Part shown: one piece after another, positions 36,540 through 45,099 of the stretch | Position numbering within the stretch: position 1 is the stretch's first letter | Layout: every line of letters starts with the position of its first letter | Source of the DNA: Alkalitalea saponilacus | GTDB lineage: Bacteria; Bacteroidota; Bacteroidia; Bacteroidales; Marinilabiliaceae | DNA: 64,000 nt | NCBI RefSeq assembly: GCF_900168165.1 | Contig: NZ_FUYV01000019.1 | Coordinates: 47,002 to 111,001 of the forward strand | Reading direction: 5' to 3' | Position numbers and translations under genes: made by a program | Notes under the pieces: model-generated | Databases searched by the model: none | Told to the model about the DNA's origin: nothing | What the model saw: the letters and a program-made list of their open reading frames with translations, nothing else

Positions 36540-36906
36540 CTTTTATATCCTCCTGTTTTTTGTCAAACTAAAACTATCTCACTCAACCGTTAGATGAAAA
36601 AAAAATGTATGGTTGCTTTAACTGCTCCAAAAATCAGTCCAAAACAGATCAAAACTTTTTAAAAAATGGTCTGGAAATTGCATCGCATTGGTTATTTTAG
36701 CGACGGGGATATGAGGTTTGAAGTTTGAGGTCAGGGTTGATGGTTTTGGGTTTATGGTTGGAGGGTGACAAGGTAGCAGGGAGAACGGAGAACGGAGAAC
36801 GGAGATGAAGCGCAGCGTAATTCCGCAAAGCGGAACCGGAGAACGGCCGGAACAGGCCCTGGATTTTGGTGATAATGTTGAATGAAATTTAAAATTACGA
36901 TATAAT
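36540..36906. repeat. Low-complexity region with heptamer repeat before the M23 gene
   Basis: No gene. 36720-36761 is a G/T-rich string (GGGTTGATGGTTTTGGG...), matched in inverse orientation at 63643-63677. 36779-36805 carries three GAGAACG heptamers. The string GGTGACAAGGTAGCAGGG (36764-36781) resembles GGTAACAAGGTGACAGGG near 63466. GCAAAGC hairpins follow. See also 43499-43522 and 63441-63465. Confidence 0.65.
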
Positions 36907-38640
36907 ATGGCAAGGTGTACCGGACTGTTTTTGATAATTATTAGCGCTTTATATATTTCACCCACTTTAAGCAGGGCACAATACAACTACCCGCGATGGG
37001 ATTTTCATATGCCACTGGACATTGATCTGGTGGTGAGTGGTAGTTTTGGAGAGCTTAGAGGCAGCCATTTTCATTCAGGGGTTGATTTTACAACGCATGG
37101 TAAAACCGGACTTCCCATTTACTCCATCGACGACGGGTATGTATTTCGCATAGCTGTTTCGCCGGTTGGATTTGGAAAAGCAATATATGTGAATCATCCC
37201 AACGGATTTTCATCGGTTTATGCACATGCCGAGTGGTTTTCTAAAAGCATCGAGGAGATTGTTACAAACATCCAGTACGAAAAGGAATCCTTCGCCATTG
37301 ATGAGAGTTTTGCACCGGGCGAAATTCCGGTAAAGAGGGGTCAGATCATCGCATATTCAGGCAATTCTGGAAGTTCTGGTGGTCCGCATTTGCATTTCGA
37401 AATTCGTGAAACCGACACGCAAAAACCCATCAATGTTCATTTTTTTGATTTTCCCGTTAAGGATGATGTTCCTCCGCACATCGAAGCTGTGGTTATATAC
37501 CCTTTGAATGAACAGAGCAGGGTGAATGGAAAAAGCGAACCACTTTACCTCCCCGTGGTGTTTCATTCCGGCAGGTTTCACCTGCGCGGAAATCCCAGAG
37601 TCGAAGCTTCCGGACAAATAGGTGTAGGTATTGAAACATTGGATTATTTTACCGGTTCCTGGCGAAAATGCAGCGTTTATTCCATTCAACTAATTGTGGA
37701 CGAACAACCTTGGTTTAAATCGAGACTGGATGGTTTTCTTTTTAGTCAAACCCGTTACCTAAACAGTCACATAGATTTTAAACGACGCCGTACTCATCGT
37801 CAGGTCATTCAAAAGAGTTTTCTGGACGAAAACAATCAACTTGACATATATCAAACCGGGGCATCCCGCGGCGTTGTGGCCATGACCTCAGGCGAATCCC
37901 GTCAGTTTCATTACAGAGTTAAGGATGCTGCCGGCAACCTGTCGCAACTCATATTCAACATACATGGGACAAACCCGCCACGAATTCCAGAAGTCTCGGC
38001 AGCACCAAAAATGGAGACACTTCATCCGGCAAGTGCATGGAGTGATTCCTTTGGCGATTTCGGGGTGAGTTTTCCGGCCAACAGCTTTTACTCCCGTGTA
38101 AAAGCTGATTTCAATGTGATACCCAATCCCGGAGTTGGCATTGGGCAACACTTTTCGGTCTTGAACGAAAATGTCCCCATCCATCAGTTTTTTGAGATTA
38201 CCATTCCCATTCCTCATCAATACCTAAACCACCAGCGACTTACAGCCGCCAGGGTTGGAAACAATGGATCTCTCATTTATGCAGGTGGCACGCGCAGAGG
38301 AAATCAAATGGTGGTACGCACGCGCGATGCAGGAACCTACTGCCTTACCACCGACGAAACCCCTCCAACACTGAGGTTGCTGAACATTCCCGCCGGACGT
38401 AATTATTCAAACCGGGATGCCATCAGGGTTGATATCAGAGACAATTTCAGTGGCATTGCCAGCTACAGAGCGACCATTAATGGCGAGTGGGCACTTTTTG
38501 AGTATGATCCGAAAAACAACCTACTCATTGGTTTTTTTGATAAATTCAGAATCAACAAAGGCCAGCGCCATACGCTGGAGATTGTTGCCACCGATAACGT
38601 TGGCAACGAAACCCGACTATCAACAGACTTTATCTATTAG
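36907..38640 (+). CDS. M23-family metallopeptidase
   Basis: Exported peptidoglycan endopeptidase or amidase activator. Signal peptide (about 24 residues), then a LytM domain with the zinc ligands His56 and Asp60 (HSGVD) and the catalytic/zinc His161-Leu-His163 (HLHFE). About 400 further residues of beta-rich sequence follow, with an Ig-like segment at the end (DNFSGIASYRATINGEWA). The 577-residue length fits the long Bacteroidota M23 proteins. The TPR gene 62 bases downstream appears to have its own promoter. Confidence 0.9.
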   Translation: MARCTGLFLIIISALYISPTLSRAQYNYPRWDFHMPLDIDLVVSGSFGELRGSHFHSGVDFTTHGKTGLPIYSIDDGYVFRIAVSPVGFGKAIYVNHPNGFSSVYAHAEWFSKSIEEIVTNIQYEKESFAIDESFAPGEIPVKRGQIIAYSGNSGSSGGPHLHFEIRETDTQKPINVHFFDFPVKDDVPPHIEAVVIYPLNEQSRVNGKSEPLYLPVVFHSGRFHLRGNPRVEASGQIGVGIETLDYFTGSWRKCSVYSIQLIVDEQPWFKSRLDGFLFSQTRYLNSHIDFKRRRTHRQVIQKSFLDENNQLDIYQTGASRGVVAMTSGESRQFHYRVKDAAGNLSQLIFNIHGTNPPRIPEVSAAPKMETLHPASAWSDSFGDFGVSFPANSFYSRVKADFNVIPNPGVGIGQHFSVLNENVPIHQFFEITIPIPHQYLNHQRLTAARVGNNGSLIYAGGTRRGNQMVVRTRDAGTYCLTTDETPPTLRLLNIPAGRNYSNRDAIRVDIRDNFSGIASYRATINGEWALFEYDPKNNLLIGFFDKFRINKGQRHTLEIVATDNVGNETRLSTDFIY

Positions 38641-38672
38641 CCTGTTGAACATTCTGCTGTTGTAATTTATTT

Positions 38673-38680
38673 TATATTTG
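38673..38680 (+). promoter_or_regulatory. -7 element for the TPR gene
   Basis: TATATTTG fits TAnnTTTG, 22 bases before the start codon. No -33 TTTG at correct spacing. Confidence 0.45.
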
Positions 38681-38702
38681 TGTACTTGATATAAAACACC
38701 GA

Positions 38703-40817
38703 ATGGTAAGAAAACTATACATATTACTCATACCGCTTTTGCTGGCAGCTCCGGTTAAGGCCCAGATCGACACCGACCGAATGACCATCATAGGACGGAA
38801 TGCTCTCTTTTTCGAAGATTACATTCTTGCCATACAATATTTTAATCAGGTAATCAGGACAAAACCCTATCTGAGCAGACCCTATTTATATAGAGCGCAG
38901 GGAAAATATTACCTCGACGATTTAAAAGGTGCAGAGGCAGACTGTTCTCTGGCTCTTGATCGAAATCCGTTTTTTGTAGATGCATACAACCTTCGGGGAA
39001 TTATTCGCCAACGCCTTGGCCGAACCAACGAAGCCATTGCCGATTTCAGGCGAGGCCTTGAAATCGACCCCGAAAATGTTAATCTGATCACAAACATCGG
39101 AATTGCCTACATCAATGCCGAAGAGTACGAAAAAGCCGTTGAAACCTACTCTCAGGCCATACGCCTCGCTCCCAACCTTGTCAATGCCTGGCTGAATCGT
39201 GGACACGCAAAAGTTTCCGCAGGTGATACCATTGGAGGATTATCAGATTTTACCAGAGCCATCGAAATAAACCCCTATATTCCTGAAGGATTTACCTACA
39301 GAGCCATTGTTAATTATCAGTTGTCTGAATTTGAAAAATCACTGGAAGACCTGAACGAAGCCATCCGGCTTCGTCCCGAAGATGGCCGGCTGTTCATGAC
39401 AAGAGGATTCATCCGATACCAACTGGATGATTTACGTGGTACCGTAGAAGATTTTGACAAAGTAATTGAGCTGGAACCTCGTAATGCGTTGGCCTACCAC
39501 AACCGTGGAATCCTCAGGGCACAAGTTGGTGACCTAAACAGAGCCATTGATGATTTCTCCAGAGTTCTTGCCTTGCGATCCGACGACTTACTGACCCTTT
39601 ACAACCGGGCGCTTTTATATATGGAAACCGGACAGTTGGAAAACGCCCTGGCCGATTTGGACATTGTGGCCGATAACCATCCCGATTTTGCCCCTGTTTA
39701 TTATAACCGGTCGCAGGTAAAACATCTGTTGGGCGACAGACGGGGTGCAGAATTGGACTATGGCACAGCCATGAGTCTGGAAATGGATCGCAGACAAGCC
39801 TCCGACCGCGCTGAAACTATAGGCAGCAATGAATCAGAAGATGAAGAAACCGGGGGACGTAAAGCCACCAGACGGGAATCTGACCGGGACATCCGCAACT
39901 ATGATAGAATTGCAGTTCTTGATGACTTTGGAAGCGAACAACCCGAGGAGCTGGCAGGTACTTCTCTAAGAGGCAGAATTCAATACCGCAATGTGGTGAT
40001 TGACCTTGAACCGGTATTTGGACTTACATATTACCCGGGAGATACCCTCGTACATCGCTTACGATATTTCAATATTGATCTGGATGGATTTAATAGACGG
40101 AGAATAACCGACAGGCCACTTCAAATATCCAATCGTGAAAAGGAGTTGGAAAGAACGACTTCGGCCGGGGTGTTTGAAGAGATTAACAGATTAACCACAT
40201 ATATCAACGAGAATCCAGACAGCAGGGACATTGAGGGCTACCTGTTGGCGCGGGGTGCTCTTTATCAGTCGGTTTTGAATCTGAACAATGCGATGAATGA
40301 TTACAACCGAGTGCTTGAGATTAATCCTGAGAATTATCTGGCACTCCTAAATCGTGCCTACGCACGATTTAAAATGGTGGAGTTGGTTCGATCTCTGGAT
40401 GAAGAAACCCCTGAATCACCCCAAAGACTTGATGTGAGAACCACAACGACAAGACCGCCAACTCAACCAAGTGAAAGAGAGCGACGTATACTGGATTACG
40501 ACCTGATAATTTCTGATTTACAGAAAATCAAAACCATCAATCCCGATTTTGCTTTTGCTCATTTTAATATTGGAATGATATACGCCACCCAACGAAATTT
40601 TGAAGAAGCACTCCTCTATTTCAGCCAAGCCATAGAACTCAGTCCCGATTTTGGAGAGGCCTGGTTTAACCGAGGACTGATCAGAATTTTCATGGAGCAG
40701 GAAATAGAAGGAACTCTTGATTTAAGTAAGGCCGGAGAACTTGGCATATTCGAGGCATACAATGTAATTAAACGTTACGGGATTGGTCCCGGATCCATGA
40801 TGGAAGAGGAAGAATAA
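38703..40817 (+). CDS. Exported tetratricopeptide-repeat protein
   Basis: A 704-residue scaffold protein. Signal peptide (ending ...APVKAQ) followed by about nine TPR units (residues 25-370: DAYNLRGIIRQRLGRTNEAI, NAWLNRGHAKVSAGDTIGGL and so on), a charged, low-complexity linker (about 370-410), a region without repeats (about 410-500), then three or four more TPRs (510-690). The periplasmic or surface partner is unknown. It is followed, three bases on, by the helicase gene, so the two are cotranscribed although one product is exported and the other cytoplasmic. Confidence 0.85.
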   Translation: MVRKLYILLIPLLLAAPVKAQIDTDRMTIIGRNALFFEDYILAIQYFNQVIRTKPYLSRPYLYRAQGKYYLDDLKGAEADCSLALDRNPFFVDAYNLRGIIRQRLGRTNEAIADFRRGLEIDPENVNLITNIGIAYINAEEYEKAVETYSQAIRLAPNLVNAWLNRGHAKVSAGDTIGGLSDFTRAIEINPYIPEGFTYRAIVNYQLSEFEKSLEDLNEAIRLRPEDGRLFMTRGFIRYQLDDLRGTVEDFDKVIELEPRNALAYHNRGILRAQVGDLNRAIDDFSRVLALRSDDLLTLYNRALLYMETGQLENALADLDIVADNHPDFAPVYYNRSQVKHLLGDRRGAELDYGTAMSLEMDRRQASDRAETIGSNESEDEETGGRKATRRESDRDIRNYDRIAVLDDFGSEQPEELAGTSLRGRIQYRNVVIDLEPVFGLTYYPGDTLVHRLRYFNIDLDGFNRRRITDRPLQISNREKELERTTSAGVFEEINRLTTYINENPDSRDIEGYLLARGALYQSVLNLNNAMNDYNRVLEINPENYLALLNRAYARFKMVELVRSLDEETPESPQRLDVRTTTTRPPTQPSERERRILDYDLIISDLQKIKTINPDFAFAHFNIGMIYATQRNFEEALLYFSQAIELSPDFGEAWFNRGLIRIFMEQEIEGTLDLSKAGELGIFEAYNVIKRYGIGPGSMMEEEE

Positions 40818-40820
40818 AAA

Positions 40821-42830
40821 ATGAGTGAATTACCTCAAAATATAGACACCAACAATCCTGAGTTTCAGGATGCCTTGCGTCTTATTCAACATACCAACAG
40901 TTCCGTTTTCCTCACAGGCCGTGCAGGAACAGGAAAATCCACATTTTTGAAATACGTGTGTAACAACACGCATAAAAAACATATTGTACTGGCTCCAACA
41001 GGAATAGCAGCCATCAATGCCGGTGGAGTTACCATCCATTCATTTTTTAAAGTTCCCTTTCGGCCCATACTGCCAAACGATCCCGATTTGTCAACCAAAG
41101 AGAGACGAATTTATGACTTTTTGAAATACAACAAAGCAAAAATGCAGCTTATCAGAGAAGTGGAACTCATCATCATTGATGAAATATCCATGGTACGCTG
41201 CGATATCCTTGATTTCATAGACCAAGTGTTGCGGGTTTATACGGGAAACAAAACAGCTCCCTTTGGAGGTAAACAGATGCTTTTGGTTGGCGATGCATTT
41301 CAGCTTGAGCCTGTGGTGAAAAGAGACGAATGGCAAATCCTCAACCGCTTTTACCGAACGCCATACTTTTTCTCGGCACAGGTTTTTAGCCGAATCCCTT
41401 TGGTTCAGATCGAGTTGCAAAAGGTTTACCGTCAAAACGACCCGGTTTTTGTAAACATTCTGGATAAAATCAGAATTAAAAATGCCTCCGATCTGGAATT
41501 AAAAACGATCAATTCGAGGCTTAATCCTCATTTTCAAACGCCTACAGACGAACTCTTCATTACGCTGGCAACACGCAGAGATACGGTAGATTACATCAAC
41601 GACCAAAAACTAAACGAACTGGAAGGAGTGGAATTTTCCTTTGAAGGAACCATTTCCGGAGAATTTCCCGAATCGAGTCTTCCTACCTTAAAGCGGCTGA
41701 TTTTAAAAGAAAATGCTCAGGTTATGTTTGTAAAAAACGACATTGAGCGACGCTGGTTTAATGGCAGTCTGGGAATTGTAGAGGATATAGATGAAGATGG
41801 CATTTATGTAAGACTCGAAAATGACAACATACACCTGGTCACTAAAGAGAAATGGGAAAACCTGAGATATAAATACGACGAGAAAAACAACCGAATCATT
41901 GCAGAAGAAATTGGTTCTTTTAACCAATTTCCGCTTCGATTGGCCTGGGCGGTAACCGTCCATAAAAGCCAGGGTCTCACATTCGATAAGGTAGTGATTG
42001 ATTTCAGCGGAGGGGCTTTTGCCGGCGGACAGCTTTATGTTGCTCTCAGCCGCTGCCGTTCACTGGAAGGGATGGTTCTTAAAACACCGGTGGTAAAGAG
42101 CGACATCATTGTGAACAACGAGGTGGTGCAGTTTGCCAAAGCGGCAAACAACAAGCAACTCATCGAAGAGGAGTTGCGTAAAGCCAAAGCAGACAGTGCC
42201 TACCTGATGGCATTAGGTGCATTCCGAAGTCAGAACTGGCAGGATGCTGTAAAACATTTCTCAAAAGCGGTTAGCTACCGAAACGATCTGGACAAGGCAG
42301 AAATGCAACGATTCATTGTGAGGGAATTGCAGTTCATCAATCATTATAAGCATCGCATATCAGATTTGGAAGCACAGTTGGAGACCAACAGAAACAACGT
42401 GGAGGAATTTGCAAGGGAGTACTACCTAATGGCTAATGAGTGCGAAGTGAAATTCAACGATACCAGATCAGCCATTGCCAACCTCAATAAAGCTTTGAAA
42501 CTGAATCCCCATTTCATTGAAGCACTGCTGCGTCGTGCTCTTTTGCTAACTAAAACGGGCGACTATCAATCGGCTGAAACCGATTGCTCATCCATTCTAA
42601 AGCAGAAACAGCGACACTTTAAGGCACTTCTGCTTCGTGGCGAAATCAGACTGGAACTCAATAAACTTTCCGGAGCCCATCAGGACTTGCTGGAAGCCAT
42701 TAACCTCAGAAACAGTAATCCCAAAGCTTACAAAGCACTAAGCAAGGTTTGCGCCAAACTGGGTGAGACAAAAAAAGCAAAGGAGTATAAAAACATTGCC
42801 AAAAGCTTGGAAAATGAGCAGTTTGATTGA
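40821..42830 (+). CDS. Pif1/RecD-like helicase with C-terminal TPRs
   Basis: Superfamily 1B DNA helicase. 669 residues: Walker A GRAGTGKS (33-40), HKKHIVLAPTGIAAINAGG, Walker B IIDEISMV, GDAFQLEPV, and a UvrD-C2-like end with VHKSQGLTFDKV and YVALSRCRSLEGM. Residues from about 460 are a tail of TPR-like helices (RSQNWQDAVKHFSKAV, AIANLNKALKLNPHFIEALL), not part of classic Pif1. The start is three bases after the TPR gene. Pif1-like enzymes unwind G-quadruplex and displacement structures; the tail suggests a protein partner. Confidence 0.88.
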   Translation: MSELPQNIDTNNPEFQDALRLIQHTNSSVFLTGRAGTGKSTFLKYVCNNTHKKHIVLAPTGIAAINAGGVTIHSFFKVPFRPILPNDPDLSTKERRIYDFLKYNKAKMQLIREVELIIIDEISMVRCDILDFIDQVLRVYTGNKTAPFGGKQMLLVGDAFQLEPVVKRDEWQILNRFYRTPYFFSAQVFSRIPLVQIELQKVYRQNDPVFVNILDKIRIKNASDLELKTINSRLNPHFQTPTDELFITLATRRDTVDYINDQKLNELEGVEFSFEGTISGEFPESSLPTLKRLILKENAQVMFVKNDIERRWFNGSLGIVEDIDEDGIYVRLENDNIHLVTKEKWENLRYKYDEKNNRIIAEEIGSFNQFPLRLAWAVTVHKSQGLTFDKVVIDFSGGAFAGGQLYVALSRCRSLEGMVLKTPVVKSDIIVNNEVVQFAKAANNKQLIEEELRKAKADSAYLMALGAFRSQNWQDAVKHFSKAVSYRNDLDKAEMQRFIVRELQFINHYKHRISDLEAQLETNRNNVEEFAREYYLMANECEVKFNDTRSAIANLNKALKLNPHFIEALLRRALLLTKTGDYQSAETDCSSILKQKQRHFKALLLRGEIRLELNKLSGAHQDLLEAINLRNSNPKAYKALSKVCAKLGETKKAKEYKNIAKSLENEQFD

Positions 42831-42854
42831 TCCGGAGGATCATTTCAAAATAAA

Positions 42855-43451
42855 CTATCCGCGATAGAGATTATGATTCAGAATAAACTCGTAAACCCCA
42901 CATGGAACCAGAAAACGCATACTCTTTTTCTCTGCAACTGCATCTCTGATTAAGGTAGAAGAGATATCCAACAGCGGCGCATCAATGAGAGAAACATTGT
43001 CTCTGAAGTATTTGGCAGTTCCGGCGTCAAATCCAGGACGCGGATATACAATCACATTGAAGGTGGTGATGATGACTTCAGGATTTTTCCATTTTTCAAG
43101 ATGAACCAGATTATCACTACCGATTATAATTGAAAATTGTCTGTCGGGATGCTTCTCCTTTAAAGCGAAGAGAGTATCGATGGTGTAGGATGGTCTGGGC
43201 ATGGAGAATTCAATATCATTGACCGAAAATCGAGGCTCATCTACAATGGCAATTTTCACCATCTCCAGCCGGAGATTTTCATCAGCCAAATCTTGCGATT
43301 CTTTTAAAGGATTACTCGGCGTTACAATAAACCAGATTTCAGATAGGTCAGAATATTCCAGGATGTAGTTGGCCAATGCCATATGCCCGATGTGCACAGG
43401 ATTAAAAGAACCGAAAAAAAGACCGGTTTTTATTTTGGCCGAATCAAGCAT
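42855..43451 (-). CDS. nadD: Nicotinate-nucleotide adenylyltransferase
   Basis: NAD biosynthesis: nicotinate mononucleotide plus ATP gives deamido-NAD. The 198-residue protein carries the nucleotidyltransferase motif FGSFNPVHIGH (13-23, catalytic histidines 20 and 23), SDNL, and the ISSTLIRDAV signature near the C-terminus. It is downstream of gmk on the same strand, 143 bases on, separated by a heptamer-repeat region. It converges with the helicase gene. Confidence 0.95.
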   Translation of the reverse strand: MLDSAKIKTGLFFGSFNPVHIGHMALANYILEYSDLSEIWFIVTPSNPLKESQDLADENLRLEMVKIAIVDEPRFSVNDIEFSMPRPSYTIDTLFALKEKHPDRQFSIIIGSDNLVHLEKWKNPEVIITTFNVIVYPRPGFDAGTAKYFRDNVSLIDAPLLDISSTLIRDAVAEKKSMRFLVPCGVYEFILNHNLYRG

Positions 43452-43498
43452 TTTAATTTATTTTGAGGGTTTAGAGGTATCGGGTTGAAGGGTTTATA

Positions 43499-43522
43499 GT
43501 TGAGAGTTGAGAGTTGAGAGTT
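43499..43522. repeat. Heptamer tandem repeat between gmk and nadD
   Basis: Three copies of GTTGAGA followed by GTTAG, set in a G/T-rich string (GGGTTGAAGGGTTTATAG, later GTTTATGGTTGAA). It lies 48 bases before nadD on the minus strand. Related in style to repeats before the M23 and DnaE genes. Confidence 0.6.
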
Positions 43523-43594
43523 AGTTTATGGTTGAATATTTGGGGCTAGAATGCGAAATATCAAGGGGATGAAAAACACCTCAACACTGCTTTA

Positions 43595-44176
43595 CTAGTG
43601 CTTAGTATTGGTTAAAACGAACGTTTTAACCAAACTTTCCACCTCATCACAAGCCTTTTCAAGGATGTCGTTCACAACAATTTTATCAAAACCGGAGGAG
43701 TAGGTCAACTCCTTTTCAGCTTTGGCAACTCGTTTTTCAATAACCTCGGGGGCATCGGTATTTCTAACAACAAGCCTTCTCCGAAGTTCATCAACAGATG
43801 GTGGTTGAATAAAGATGGCCAGGGCTTCATCTCCATAATATTGCTTGATGTTAACGCCGCCTACCACATCCACATCAAAAACTACGTTTTTGCCTTGATT
43901 TCTCAAACGTTCTACTTCACTTTTCAAAGTGCCGTAGCACGTTCCCTGATACACCTCTTCCCACTCCAGAAATTCATCGTTTGCCACTTTCTGCTGAAAC
44001 TCTTCATTGCTCAAAAAATGGTAATCTTCACCATTTTTCTCGTTTACCCGAGGGTTTCGGCTGGTGGCCGAAACTGAAAATGCCAGATTGAGACTTTTGC
44101 TTAAAAGGTGCTTTACAATGGTGGTTTTCCCCGAACCGGAAGGAGCCGAGAATATGATCAGTTTACCTTTCTGCAT
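43595..44176 (-). CDS. gmk: Guanylate kinase
   Basis: Phosphorylates GMP to GDP. The 193-residue protein has the P-loop SAPSGSGKTT (Gly-rich loop 11-18), SRNPRVNEKNGEDYHF (GMP-binding arginine and tyrosine), and the lid region RLVVRNTDAPEVIEKR. Its ATG overlaps the last base of the yicC stop (TAATG), so the pair is translationally coupled, an arrangement common in bacteria. Confidence 0.97.
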   Translation of the reverse strand: MQKGKLIIFSAPSGSGKTTIVKHLLSKSLNLAFSVSATSRNPRVNEKNGEDYHFLSNEEFQQKVANDEFLEWEEVYQGTCYGTLKSEVERLRNQGKNVVFDVDVVGGVNIKQYYGDEALAIFIQPPSVDELRRRLVVRNTDAPEVIEKRVAKAEKELTYSSGFDKIVVNDILEKACDEVESLVKTFVLTNTKH

Positions 44177-45051
44177 TACAGTACGTTAAGAGTTTGTTCC
44201 TTTATTTTTTCAAGTTCATCCTTCATTTTTATAACCAGACGCTGTAAATCGGCATCATTGGCTTTGGAACCAAGTGTGTTGATTTCCCGGCCAATTTCCT
44301 GACTGATGAATGCCAGCTTTTTACCAACGGGTTGCTCCTCTCCCATGGTCTCCTTAAAATAATCCAGATGATTCTTCAATCGCACTTTTTCCTCGGTAAT
44401 ATCAAGTTTTTCAATGTAGTAAATAAGCTCCTGCTCAAAACGGTTTTCATCAATCTTGCTGCTGTCAATTACCTCCGTAAGATTCTCTCTGATGCGGCTC
44501 TTTATTCTCTCCAGTCGCTGATTTTCAAAGGGCAATACCTGATTCATGGAATCTTCGATATGATCCAGCCGGCTCGTAATATCTTCCTGAAGTGCACGCC
44601 CCTCTTGAGAACGATACCCATCGATGGATTCGATGGCCGCCTCAATGGTGTCTTTTATGTCTGACCACTCTTTTTCGTCCAACGAAGCCTGCCCGGTTTT
44701 TAAAACATCGGGAAGCATCATGATGGTTCTTATAAAATCTGAACTTCCACCTATATTTAATTCTCCTGAAATAGCGCTTAACTGGTTGTAATAATCCTGA
44801 AAAACAGTTTTATTAATTTGCGGCAAGTTATCGGGCATCAGAGATTCAACAACAATGGTTAAATCAACTTTCCCCCGTTGAAGTCGGCCGGCAATCAGGT
44901 TTCGGATCTCATGCTCTTTTTCACGGTATAAAACAGGAATCCTGAGGTTGAGATCCAGTTGTTTTCCATTAAGGGATTTAATCTCAATATGTACTTTCTT
45001 TGCAGGGAGATCGCAAACAGCTTTGCCAAATCCGGTCATTGATTTTATCAT
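44176..45051 (-). CDS. YicC family endoribonuclease
   Basis: A 291-residue YicC protein: N-terminal MIKSMTGFGKA and the YicC domain, and the C-terminal DUF1732 ending in ELEKIKEQTLNVL. E. coli YicC has been reported as an endoribonuclease acting on small RNA. Its position before gmk with overlapping stop and start is conserved among Bacteroidota and others. No anomaly. Confidence 0.92.
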   Translation of the reverse strand: MIKSMTGFGKAVCDLPAKKVHIEIKSLNGKQLDLNLRIPVLYREKEHEIRNLIAGRLQRGKVDLTIVVESLMPDNLPQINKTVFQDYYNQLSAISGELNIGGSSDFIRTIMMLPDVLKTGQASLDEKEWSDIKDTIEAAIESIDGYRSQEGRALQEDITSRLDHIEDSMNQVLPFENQRLERIKSRIRENLTEVIDSSKIDENRFEQELIYYIEKLDITEEKVRLKNHLDYFKETMGEEQPVGKKLAFISQEIGREINTLGSKANDADLQRLVIKMKDELEKIKEQTLNVL

Positions 45052-45099
45052 AAACAGAATCTTTTATACAAAGGTAATAATATTAATCAACTAACCGTG

